Below are positions 55,281 through 64,000 of a stretch of 64,000 nt of DNA, one piece after another (position 1 is the stretch's first letter; every line of letters starts with the position of its first letter). Origin of the DNA: Salvia splendens (lineage: Eukaryota; Streptophyta; Magnoliopsida; Lamiales; Lamiaceae); assembly GCF_004379255.2 (NCBI RefSeq), contig NC_056035.1, positions 31,573,208 to 31,637,207 of the forward strand, in the 5' to 3' direction. A model generated the notes under the pieces. That model was not told the origin of the DNA. It searched no databases and saw only the letters and a list, made by a program, of their open reading frames with translations. Both the position numbers and the translations under genes were made by a program.

Positions 55281-56013
55281 TATTTCTTTTTAACTCACTT
55301 AACACAACTTTCTTAAATCATGTGTCCAAAACAAATGTCTACTACATAAGGGCGGAAGTAATAATTATTTTTATCTATTTTTTCATTACTTTTAATTTCC
55401 CTTGGAATTTACCAATTTTTTAAAAGATATACTTTATCCTTTTCTTAGAAATAGGCTTAATTTCTTTTTTCGTCCATCCCATTGAAATAGTTCATATCAA
55501 GAAAATATTTTCTCATTATCTTTTATTTTATCATTTATGGGCCACACAATAAACGACATTATTTCAACTACGTTTTCTTATTTTAATAATTACGCATTAA
55601 AACTCGTATCATCATCAATTAGTCTATTTTTATGAGACGGATGAAATATTTAACTTTTTGAAGAGGTAAATGAGAAATATATATTCTCAATTTACATAGT
55701 TCTCTTAGAGATGCTTTTATTACTATTCCCTTCGTCCCAAGAATAATGATCCATTCTTTGGACAACACGGGATTTTATGTTTTTTATTTTATGTGTTAAG
55801 TGGAGAAGATGAAATAAAAAAGAGGGAATAGAATAAAAATAAATGAATTTCAATTTATAATAATGAGTCATTATGGATGAGATAAACTAAAAAAAATTAT
55901 CACCAATCCGAGTATATTACTAGGAAAAGTACTTTGATTGAAATTAAATATTAATTCATCTTATGTTTACTTTTAATTATTTTATTGCTTACATATACTG
56001 ATATACATATGTA

Positions 56014-56216
56014 CTTTCTATGTCCCTTGTTACTTGCCTTTTTCATTTTTATCCTAAATATAGGATTGAACTTTTAGTGTAATTAAATCAGTATTTTAAG
56101 TGTAATGAGAAATTATTTAGTAAGTGAACACTTTAATTATTTCTTAAAGTATAAATAGTGTAAGTAGTTTGAGATTAGTTGAAACATAAAAGTGCGAGTA
56201 ACATGAGACGGGGGAA
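56014..56216. mobile_element. Stowaway-type MITE, related copy
   Basis: CTTTCTATGTCCCTTGTTAC at the left, AGTAACATGAGACGGGGGAA at the right, TA on both sides. Same subfamily as 55046-55280 (shared GTTACTTGC ... GCGAGTAACATGAGACG). Confidence 0.75.
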
Positions 56217-57104
56217 TATATTAATTCATAATTTTTAATTATTCATATTTTATTTCTTATAAAGCAAATTTAAAATTTAAACTAACAATCATTACCCATT
56301 TTAAAATAAATAGGAAATCTCTAAACTTTTTTCAAGGACAAGATTTTCCACAATCCTATTTTATTACCCCTCCCTCCTATTACATCATTTCACCAAATAA
56401 GGGAAAGTAGTCTTGAAATTGAAGCAGAAAACAAGTGAATCAGACACAAGTACCGGTAACAATGAATTTTACAAATCAACCATTGCTTCGATTTGTTTAA
56501 TCTCTCCAAAACACAAAAATATGGAGTAGTACTATTACTTTATTTCTCCAATGTTTTTATAATTTAGGTAAATGATAGTAATTACTAAGAAATTTTAGTG
56601 TAGAGACGAGTATAGAATGTTAAATTTGTTTTTGTCCGTTCCAGAAAAAAACTCCCATAGATTTTGAGTTAAGGTTTATGCAGCGTGGTTTCTGGGTTTT
56701 CTTTCGAGCTGGTTTGGACAATTTTGGCTGCATGGATACTGAAATCTAACTAAAAGAATCTCTTGCTTTTGGGGGTTCTCTTATTTCTCCAGGTGAGTGT
56801 GTGTATGCGTTTGTTTTGCACTTCGATTTCAAAATTTTCCGCATTTTATTTGATTCTCACCGGATTATGATATTGGGGGAGCCCGAAAAATTGAATCTTT
56901 ATTGCACTTGTTTAACCGGTGTATTGCTGCATCTGATGGGCTCTGCAAATTCCCTTTTCTTGAATAGATTGAGTGATGCATTTCATGCATAGCTGGGGAT
57001 TTATAGCTTCGTTTGCTTCTGTGAATAAGGATACCTGTTGGCGTTAATTTGGGGTAATTTTCATATTAGATTGTCTGTATAGGAAGAGGGGAAAAGGGAG
57101 TTTA

Positions 57105-59420
57105 ATGGTAGCTCAGAAAATGGGATCTCATGGGGGTGGCAGTGGTAACACTGGGTTGAGCCAAGCCCAAATTCAGAGTCATGACCCGAACCCGTTGGCT
57201 CGACAGGGATCACTGTATAGCCTCACTCTTGATGAGGTGCAGAACCAGTTGGGTGACCTGGGAAAGCCCCTTAGTAGTATGAATCTTGATGAGCTTCTTA
57301 AGACTTTGTGGACTGCTGAGGCTAATAATCAGGCTGGGGAAGCTGTTGATGGCGGGCATAACGTGCAGCTGCCGGGCCAGTTTGTGCCTGGGTTGTCGTT
57401 GAATCAGCAGTCGAACCTTATGCTGTCGATGGATCTTAGTAAGAAGACTGTGGATGAAGTGTGGCAGGACATCCAGCAGGGGCAGAAAAGGAGCAGTCTT
57501 GATAGGAAAACCACGCTTGGGGAGATGACGTTGGAGGATTTCTTGGTGAAGGCGGGGGTGGTCTCTGAGTCTGCCGGAGGCTCTGTTGGCGATGGTGGCG
57601 GGGCTGATCTGACGGGGATGCCTCAGCACACTCAGTGGATGAATTTTCAGATGTCTTCGATGCATACTCAGCAGCAGCAGCAGCAGGGCATGCTGCCTGC
57701 TTTCATGCCTAGTCATCCAGTTCAACAGCCTATTACTCTTGGTGGAAATCCTATCATTGATGCTGGTTATCCCGAGGCTCAAATGACTATGTGCTCATCC
57801 CCTCTTATGGGTACTTTATCAGACACACAGACACCTGGGCGTAAAAGGGTCGCTCCTGATGATATAGCTGAGAAAAGCGTTGAGAGGCGGCAAAAGAGGA
57901 TGATCAAAAATAGGGAATCTGCGGCCAGATCACGAGCAAGAAAACAGGTCTCTTTTCCTATCATTTGGATTTTGGATATTAATTCGTTTTCATTATTTAC
58001 TGTTGGATTGTTTTATTGTTATTATCTGCAGGCTTACACTCATGAACTGGAGAACAAGGTTTCACGCCTGGAAGAGGAGAATGAAAGGCTCAAGAGACTG
58101 CAGGTGTGTGCTATGTAATTATGTTTGTGCCCAAGTTTTGGTGTAGCTATTTTCGACCACATTGCATTTTGCTCTGTCTAAAGATCTACATTGCTATACA
58201 ACTTGGAGCAGTTTTGGCATTCCACTTGTGATTTTCTGTACCTTAATGTGGAGTTTGGTATTTTTGGTTGTATTTGTGAGTGCATCGGCATTCTCAAACC
58301 CATCAATTTATATCTCTCAATGTGCTCACCCAACAAGGGGTAGCTGGATAACTATGAATCTGCTGCATGATTATATGTTCATCGATGTTTGTGTTTCCTA
58401 TTTGACTACTACACAGAAGCTAATATATGCAACACCATGTGATTAGCAGCATATGCATCTGTTGTTAATCACAAAGTCTATCTCAAAGGAAGATTAAACA
58501 GCATAAGATCGAATTTCTGAAATAAGTTTATCTCAAAGGAAGTTTCAGGTGTAAAGAATGCCTGGCTTTATGTAAATTATGAGGTGATTACACATAATTA
58601 CTTATAATAATTACGTATAGGTCTGTCTATCCATGAGCAGTGAGTTAGTGCAGATTAGTTACCTCCTTTTATTAGTTTACATTGGTAAAGACATGAACTC
58701 TGCTGAAATGAAATACTCCTTTTAGTGAAATGAAGTAATTATGCTGGTAAAATGGTGGCATGTGCTCATATCCAAAGTTAGTTTCATCATTTGGCTTGAG
58801 ACTAAATTCTGTGCTGCCCTTGTTGCTTTCCTTGTCAAATGCTGCCGAAAATCTGCTAAGTTAAAAAAATTGTCAATGAAGTATGAACTACTCCAATTTT
58901 TTGCATCTTACATATTCAAATCCATTTACCATCATTGCTTGCTGGTTATACCTCCCTTTGGATGATGACATTAATCTTGATTCCATGCCCATTTTAATAC
59001 TCTTTAATGACCATTAAGCCATCCGATCATAATGTACATAATCGAACATAAAGCATATAGGCTCTAACGAATCTCTTTTTCTGTTTTGCTCAAATAATCA
59101 CAAACAAACCCGACTTCTTTTGGATTGCAACAAACCTTTTATTTTGTAGGTATATGTGACTTTAAATTTTTGCAAAGTAAAAGCAAGAATAGTGCCTGCA
59201 AGAGCATAAAAATAGGACTAGTTTACTTTAATTCTTCTAATTTTCTCAGCTTATCCTTTCCTTTTGCTTTTTTTTTGGTTCTAATCTTGCTTACATTATT
59301 GGTGAATTTTATCCATTCCGCACTTGTGTGGTGTTGCAGGAAGTGGAGAAGGCGTTGCCGAGCATACCACCACCGGAGCCAAAATACCAGCTGCGTAGAA
59401 CGAGCTCAGCTCCGGTGTGA
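57105..59420 (+). CDS. ABI5/AREB3-type group A bZIP transcription factor
   Basis: Three exons, 57105-57947, 58032-58103 and 59340-59420, with GT-AG introns of 84 and 1236 bp, all phase 0, give 331 residues. Conserved blocks: C1 (RQGSLYSLTLDEVQNQLG, about 33-50), C2 (KKTVDEVWQDIQ, 113-124), C3 (RKTTLGEMTLEDFLVKAG, 134-151), the basic region (RRQKRMIKNRESAARSRARK, 261-280), a short leucine zipper (ending ERLKRLQ, 305) and the C4 tail PKYQLRRTSSAPV. These define the ABA-response-element-binding group A. C1-C3 and C4 carry RxxS/T sites that SnRK2 kinases phosphorylate, and RRTSSAP is a 14-3-3-type site. The KYQLRRTSSA ending points to the AREB3/DPBF branch. ATG choice: M1 at 57105, with M6 at 57120 possible. 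A 290-bp leader intron is inferred. Confidence 0.95.
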
Positions 59421-59894
59421 GGATTGTGTAATAATTAAAACGTAGTGAATGTTGTTAGTTGTTTGGAGGGATGAGTCGCGGGGTAGATTAGCAGTTGTGA
59501 GTTAGTTTCCCATTGAACCTTCATGTCTCATGTACATTTTTAGTGTTACAAACTGGGCCAACTTTGTTAACTGTGGTAGTAGTTTATAACATCATAAATC
59601 TTTATCTAAAAATATCATCACACGTCTCTACATTGGAATGATTTTTGCACTTTTTGGACTTTTTCACTACCAAAATGCTCTTTCAACTCTTAGAAAGAGC
59701 TATTTTTGTCAAATTTATTTATAGTCCCTCCCCCTCTTCTTTATTTTTCAGATTAAATTTATAGTCCCTCCCCCTCTTCTTTATTTTTCAGATTAAATAA
59801 TCTTTATTTTATGATTGTCTTTCATTTCCATTTCTCTCATCTACTTCTCTCCTAATAATATGAATCCATTTGTTATTGTTACTGAACTATTATA

Positions 59895-60162
59895 CTCCCT
59901 CATTCTCATGAAAAATGGACATTTTTCTTTTCGACTTGTCTCATAGAAATAGTCCATTTTCATTTATAGCCAACTCATTACTTCTATACATTAATTTGTT
60001 TATAATACTACTAAAATTCACTACTAAACAAGAATAATAATGTGAGTCCTATTATCTACTAATATTATTTTAACTACACTTTTTATATTCTCTCTTATTT
60101 ACCAATTATGCATTAATTCTCGTACCGTTCCAAATGTGCCTATTTTTATGGGACGAAGGAAG
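59895..60162. mobile_element. Stowaway-type MITE
   Basis: CTCCCTCATTCTCATGAAAA at the left, TTTTTATGGGACGAAGGAAG at the right, TA on both sides. Confidence 0.78.
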
Positions 60163-61991
60163 TACTACGTTGTTGTTTTCGCAACTCATGCACCATAAAA
60201 ATAATAATCTATCAAATTAAAAATCTAATATGTAATGTAAATGTGTTTTAAAATTATTTAATCCGAGATGTCAAATATGAAAATTTGAGCCATATCATCG
60301 GTCAACCACACAACCCTCCCATTCTCTCACAGCCATCCCAAAAGCCCTCCAATTTAATTTATTTTAATTGTTAGTGTTTATCAAATCTATCATAATCTAA
60401 AGTGCCGGTTCAATGAAAAGACAAATTTACCCTTTTTGGCGGGAAAAAAATACAGTATGTGAGAGGGCACTTTGGGTAAATCCAGTTGGCTAAATTTGGA
60501 GTTTATTTTCTGATTTTTTTTTGTATACTGCAGCCTATATTTTCAGCAGTTTCCAAGAGAGAAAAATTGAGTGAATAACAGTTGTGCGACGATTTTCAAG
60601 AAATAAAAAGTTGTAATCTTGGAAGTATAGACAAAGCGTACCAGCCAATCTTTAAACTATTTACAAAATTTCTATATAAACCAACACAAACAAAATCTCT
60701 ATATATCCCAACACAGAAACAAATAACAATACTTCAATGCAATTAGAGAGAAAGATGAGAAGAAGAAAAAGAAGGTGAAAAGATCTGATCGGCGGCAAGG
60801 CTGCGAGTCTGCGGCTGCGCGATGCTGCCCACGAATCCGGACCAGCGACCTGCTGCAGGAGACGACGACGTTTGATGATGGCGAGTAGCAGCCGCGGCGG
60901 GGATGAGAGTGAGAGTGCACCGCGGAGTGGGTGTTGGGAGAATCAGCTGCCGTTCTACAATACACCCTAAGGCACAACTCCCTCTATTCCCTCATCGCCG
61001 GACGTCATTTTCTGCAAGAGTACGGACAAGGAGACCGGCAGAGGAAGGGTGATGGAGGAGCGGTGAGGCAGTGCGGAAGGCGTGGCGGCGATGCAGGTTG
61101 ATGGGCTTGCCGGCGTGGTGGCGATGCACGAGTCAATTCCTCCAATTGAGAGAGAAAGAGGGAGATGAGAGTGAGAGTGCACCGCCAATTTGGGGGGAGA
61201 GGTAGAGGGAGGCGCCGCTTTTTCATATAGGGTTTAATTTATGGAGTACTATTATTTGGGTTTATTTGTGTTGGTATTTTAGTTTAAGGAGTGTATTAAT
61301 TGGGCTTTATTTGTGTTGGTATTTTAGTTTATGAAGTGTATTATTTGGGCTTTATTTGTGATGAATTTTATGATAAAAAATTTGTAAAAATTTAGAGTTC
61401 CAAATTGGGTGTTATGGCTATATTATCATTATATTTATGTTTTAAATATAATGATAATATCTTTTAATTTAAATTCTATTTTGTAATTAAATTTGTATAT
61501 TATTATTTTGCCTTTAATTAGATTTTCAATTTAAAAATATAGGTATAATTATTGGAAATTGTTATATATAGTAAAATAAATCTTTAACTTAATGAATTCG
61601 AGTAGTTTTATAGAAAAGTGGTCCTTCTAAATTTTATTGAAAGATGCATATATAATTGAAACTTAATTATAAATAAATTATTTAACGTAAATTCAAAGTA
61701 ATTAATAACTGGAAGTAAAATTATTTCGTTATTAATACATACTCAATTGTTTGCAAATTGTGTTTATATTTTCATATATTGACTTATGAAAATTCTTTAA
61801 AGACACCAAATCTCTTGAATTACTAAAATTCTATAAAAAAAATACTACTGTCCATATTCCTGAAAATTTGTCACTTATTCTCATTTTGTTCGTCCCTAAA
61901 AATTTGTCACATTTTACTTTTATCATCTTTTGTAGTGGACCTCACACTCAACTAACTCATCAACACTCATATTTTATTTAGTTTATAACTA

Positions 61992-62124
61992 CTTCATCCG
62001 TCATAGTAGTGAGTCATTTTATCATTTTGGTACATTACATAGTAGTGGAGTCATTTACCCTTTTAATAGATTTTCAGTGGGATGCCCCAAAAACATGTTA
62101 ATCGGTTATAGTGGACGGAGGGAG
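61992..62124. mobile_element. Short Stowaway-type MITE
   Basis: CTTCATCCGTCATAGTAGTG at the left and TATAGTGGACGGAGGGAG at the right, TA on both sides, 133 bp. Confidence 0.7.
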
Positions 62125-62781
62125 TACTATGTTATCATGATCAAATTTATACAGAATTTTTTACTTTTGTGTTTTCCAAATATATAGCGTAAGGATATAA
62201 ATACATCTAATAAAGTGTTATATACCATATGCTTCCTTTATTCAACTATAACACATAGTTTTCTAATGTCTTATTACATTTTCTGAAATGGAAGCATATT
62301 TCCAATTTATCCTTTGTCTTATTATATTCATATTCTCCACTCTAACCTTTTATTTTAATATATTTAGCCGTTAATATATCTTTATTATTTGAAAATCATT
62401 TGTCCCGTGCATAGCACAGGTGATAACACTAGTATTAAAAAAAATGAAGTGAAATGAGTTGTCTATATAGAGTTCAAATAAAAAACGAAAAATTTGGGCC
62501 AGTTCTCGCTCGGCGCGCAAATGGCACCAGTGAGTGCCGTCCCGCTCTCGGTCATGCCCTTCCCGTCGCGCCCGCAGTAAGCCTTCCCACACGGCGATGG
62601 GATGACTCTCTATTGTGAATGCTCTAAGAGTATGAAGGGCGTGTATAGCTATATTTTTAAAAGACAGGGACCATAAATGATATTCAAGCAAAGTTAATTG
62701 ACTTAGGAATGAATTCTCCCTAAATATTGATTAGGTCGAAGCAGTCTATTGCTGCACTTCAGTTGTCATTTGCTTGAGGTC

Positions 62782-64000
62782 ATGGCTTCGGAAAAGGAGG
62801 CTGCTCTTGCTGCCGCTCCCTCTGATTCTCCCACCATGTCCGCCTGCCTCTATCCCCCCTCCCCCCCCCCCCTCTCTCATGTCCCTATTCTAACTAATTT
62901 TTCTTCCTTTTCTTCAACCTGCAGATTCGACAAGATCATCAACAAGCAAATTCCGGCCAACATCGTCTATGAGGATGAACAGGTTCTTCTTTTTCTCCTC
63001 CCCGGAACGATAAAGATCAGTTTTTGAAATTGGGAATTAGATATGCCATTAGATTAAGTGAGAGATTGTAAACTTGCTAAATTCGAATTTAACCCTAAAT
63101 TCAAATATTCTAATTTATACTTTTGCCAGTGACTTAGTTGATCTAGAATTGGGTGGCTTAATTTGTTTAACTTTTCAAACTTATTCTTGCCGATGTATTA
63201 GCTACCTGTATTTTCTAGATTATGTTGTTTTTGTCATAAATTGATCTTTTTTATAGTGTATCTCAGTTACATGAGTGTTTTATTTGCTTTGTTGTAGTAA
63301 ACTAGCAGTTGTATTTGGTTTGAAGCTGGTGTTTTCCTTGGCAGGTTCTGGCTTTCAGGGACATAGCTCCACAAGCGCCTACTCACATCCTCATTATCCC
63401 GAAACTGAGGGATGGACTGGTCGGAATATCCGCGGTATATATTCTTCTCCTCATTTGCTCCATTTCTATATTCAGGCTGCTGCATTACTTGATTTACCAC
63501 TCCCTTATCTGATCTCGTCACGATATGTGTTGTTTCGTCTTGTCATTTGAAGCATAGAGTTTCTTGAACACGGGATCAAAATGTTGCTAAGCTTTTCCCC
63601 AAATTTTCAGAGCAAACAAAACTTAGTATGGTCTTAAATTACAACTTGTCACAAGCTATAAAGGGATAATTGTCAGTGTGTGTGAGTTGACCTAGTGGTA
63701 GTGTGGTAATGAGTCCACCGTGATGCAACCTTTAAATATATATTCATTTGCCTATAAAAACAATATAAAGAGATAACATCTCAAGCTTATAGTTCAGCAA
63801 TCAGCATATCTTGTAAGACTGGTTTTCCTGGTTGTCGAATCTCCCCTCAACGAAAGATGAGGTAGGTAGGGCCAAATTTGGGCAAAACTAGAAAGCTAGG
63901 TTATCTCTGGTTAGGGCCTTGTAAAAACATGAAAAACTTAAACAATAATGTAATTTTATTCTTGTAGGCTGAGGAGAGGCATTGTGAGATTCTTGGCCGT
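62782..64000 (+). CDS. HINT1: HINT1-like histidine-triad protein, 5' part
   Basis: Four exons are visible: 62782-62837, 62925-62982, 63345-63434 and 63968 to beyond the window edge. All junctions are GT-AG, and the frame joins as MASEKEAALAAAPSDSPT, then IFDKIINKQIPANIVYEDEQ, then VLAFRDIAPQAPTHILIIPK, then AEERHCEILGR. This is the N-terminal half of a plant HIT protein of the HINT/PKCI-1 branch, which hydrolyses adenosine phosphoramidates and, in Arabidopsis HINT1, adenylylsulfate. The catalytic HxHxH loop lies in the part outside the window. The exon 1 donor follows ACCAT so that an Ile codon is split. The upstream in-frame ATG at 62749 is less likely than 62782, which gives the usual MASEKEA start. 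Confidence 0.92.
63680..63940 (+). repeat. SINE-like sequence in the HINT1 intron 3
   Basis: TTGACCTAGTGGTAGTGTGG resembles the tRNA-derived box A region of plant SINEs, and GGTTGTCGAATCTCCCC at about 63831-63847 resembles box B. The spacing between them is too long (about 150 bp), so an insertion between the boxes or chance similarity is possible. Confidence 0.3.

Larger units (their letters stand above)
54956..57104. other. Intergenic and bZIP promoter/leader, MITE-rich
   Basis: No gene. At least two Stowaway MITEs (55046-55280, 56014-56216) and two degenerate ones (about 55470-55650 and 55722-55925). The bZIP leader probably contains an intron 56793-57082 (CAG|GTGAGTG ... GTATAG|GAAGAG), which would put the promoter left of about 56650. 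Confidence 0.5.
59421..62781. other. Intergenic between bZIP and HINT1 genes
   Basis: No supported gene. Two short GC-rich minus-strand frames between 60699 and 61226 have low-complexity arginine/proline/serine sequence without family motifs. The phrase GATGAGAGTGAGAGTGCACC occurs twice (about 60902, 61164). 61241-61370 is a tandem repeat of about 45 bp with TTATTTGTGTTGGTATTTTA. About 59716-59795 has a tandem copy of TCCCTCCCCCTCTTCTTTAT. MITEs are listed separately. A possible Harbinger right end (ATTGTGAATGCTC|TAA) lies near 62612-62627 without a left partner. Confidence 0.5.

Noticed and set aside
60699..61226. Three overlapping GC-rich minus-strand frames
   Set aside because: Low-complexity Arg/Pro/Ser, mutually overlapping frames, no family motif or splice pattern; repeated phrases suggest repetitive DNA.
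63680..63740. tRNA gene
   Set aside because: Box A-like words without a cloverleaf, CCA-accepting stem or nearby box B.

Overview
The window is nuclear DNA from a flowering plant, most likely a eudicot. Spliced GT-AG genes for plant-specific families sit in AT-rich DNA packed with LTR retrotransposons, hAT, PIF/Harbinger, Mutator-like and Stowaway-type elements. I cannot name the species from the sequence.

Six host genes are supported. On the minus strand: a PLAC8-family cysteine-rich membrane protein (coding exons 19766-18324, leader reaching about 28.26 kb), a plastid-targeted-looking DUF309 protein (31051-29638) and a PHYTOCHROME KINASE SUBSTRATE-like protein (40300-38831). On the plus strand: cytosolic 40S ribosomal protein S2 (47687-48853), an ABI5/AREB3-type group A bZIP factor (57105-59420) and the first four coding exons of a HINT1-like histidine-triad protein that runs off the right edge (62782->64000). 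They are unrelated housekeeping, light-signalling and ABA-signalling genes and do not form a pathway.

Layout. 1-3.5 kb: duplicated non-coding blocks, a 44-bp minisatellite and a Harbinger MITE. 3.76-5.09 kb: a Mutator-like element with 217-bp inverted repeats and a 9-bp target duplication. 5.19-14.25 kb: a Copia element flanked by an ATTTG duplication but with gag-integrase and its 5' LTR inverted inside it, interrupted by a 3.5-kb solo LTR and by a hAT element. 14.4-17.6 kb: smaller relatives of that hAT and other MITEs. 20.4-27.8 kb: a non-autonomous Gypsy element with intact LTRs, a gag ORF fused to an integrase tail, tandem repeats and a spliced antisense gene; it sits inside the leader exon of the PLAC8 gene. 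32.6-37.3 kb: a Harbinger element containing a small LTR element that itself contains a hAT element. 43.6-46 kb: a tandem duplication whose two copies each took an insertion at the same spot. 50.2-54.95 kb: a very young Copia element with near-identical LTRs but a deletion in RNase H. The rest is AT-rich intergenic DNA with many Stowaway-like MITEs.

No prokaryotic features, CRISPR arrays or tRNA genes were found. The strongest novelty candidates are the inverted Copia, the Gypsy element with its antisense gene inside a host upstream ORF, the twin insertions at 43.9/44.4 kb, and an identical 18-nt primer-binding site in a Gypsy and a Copia element.
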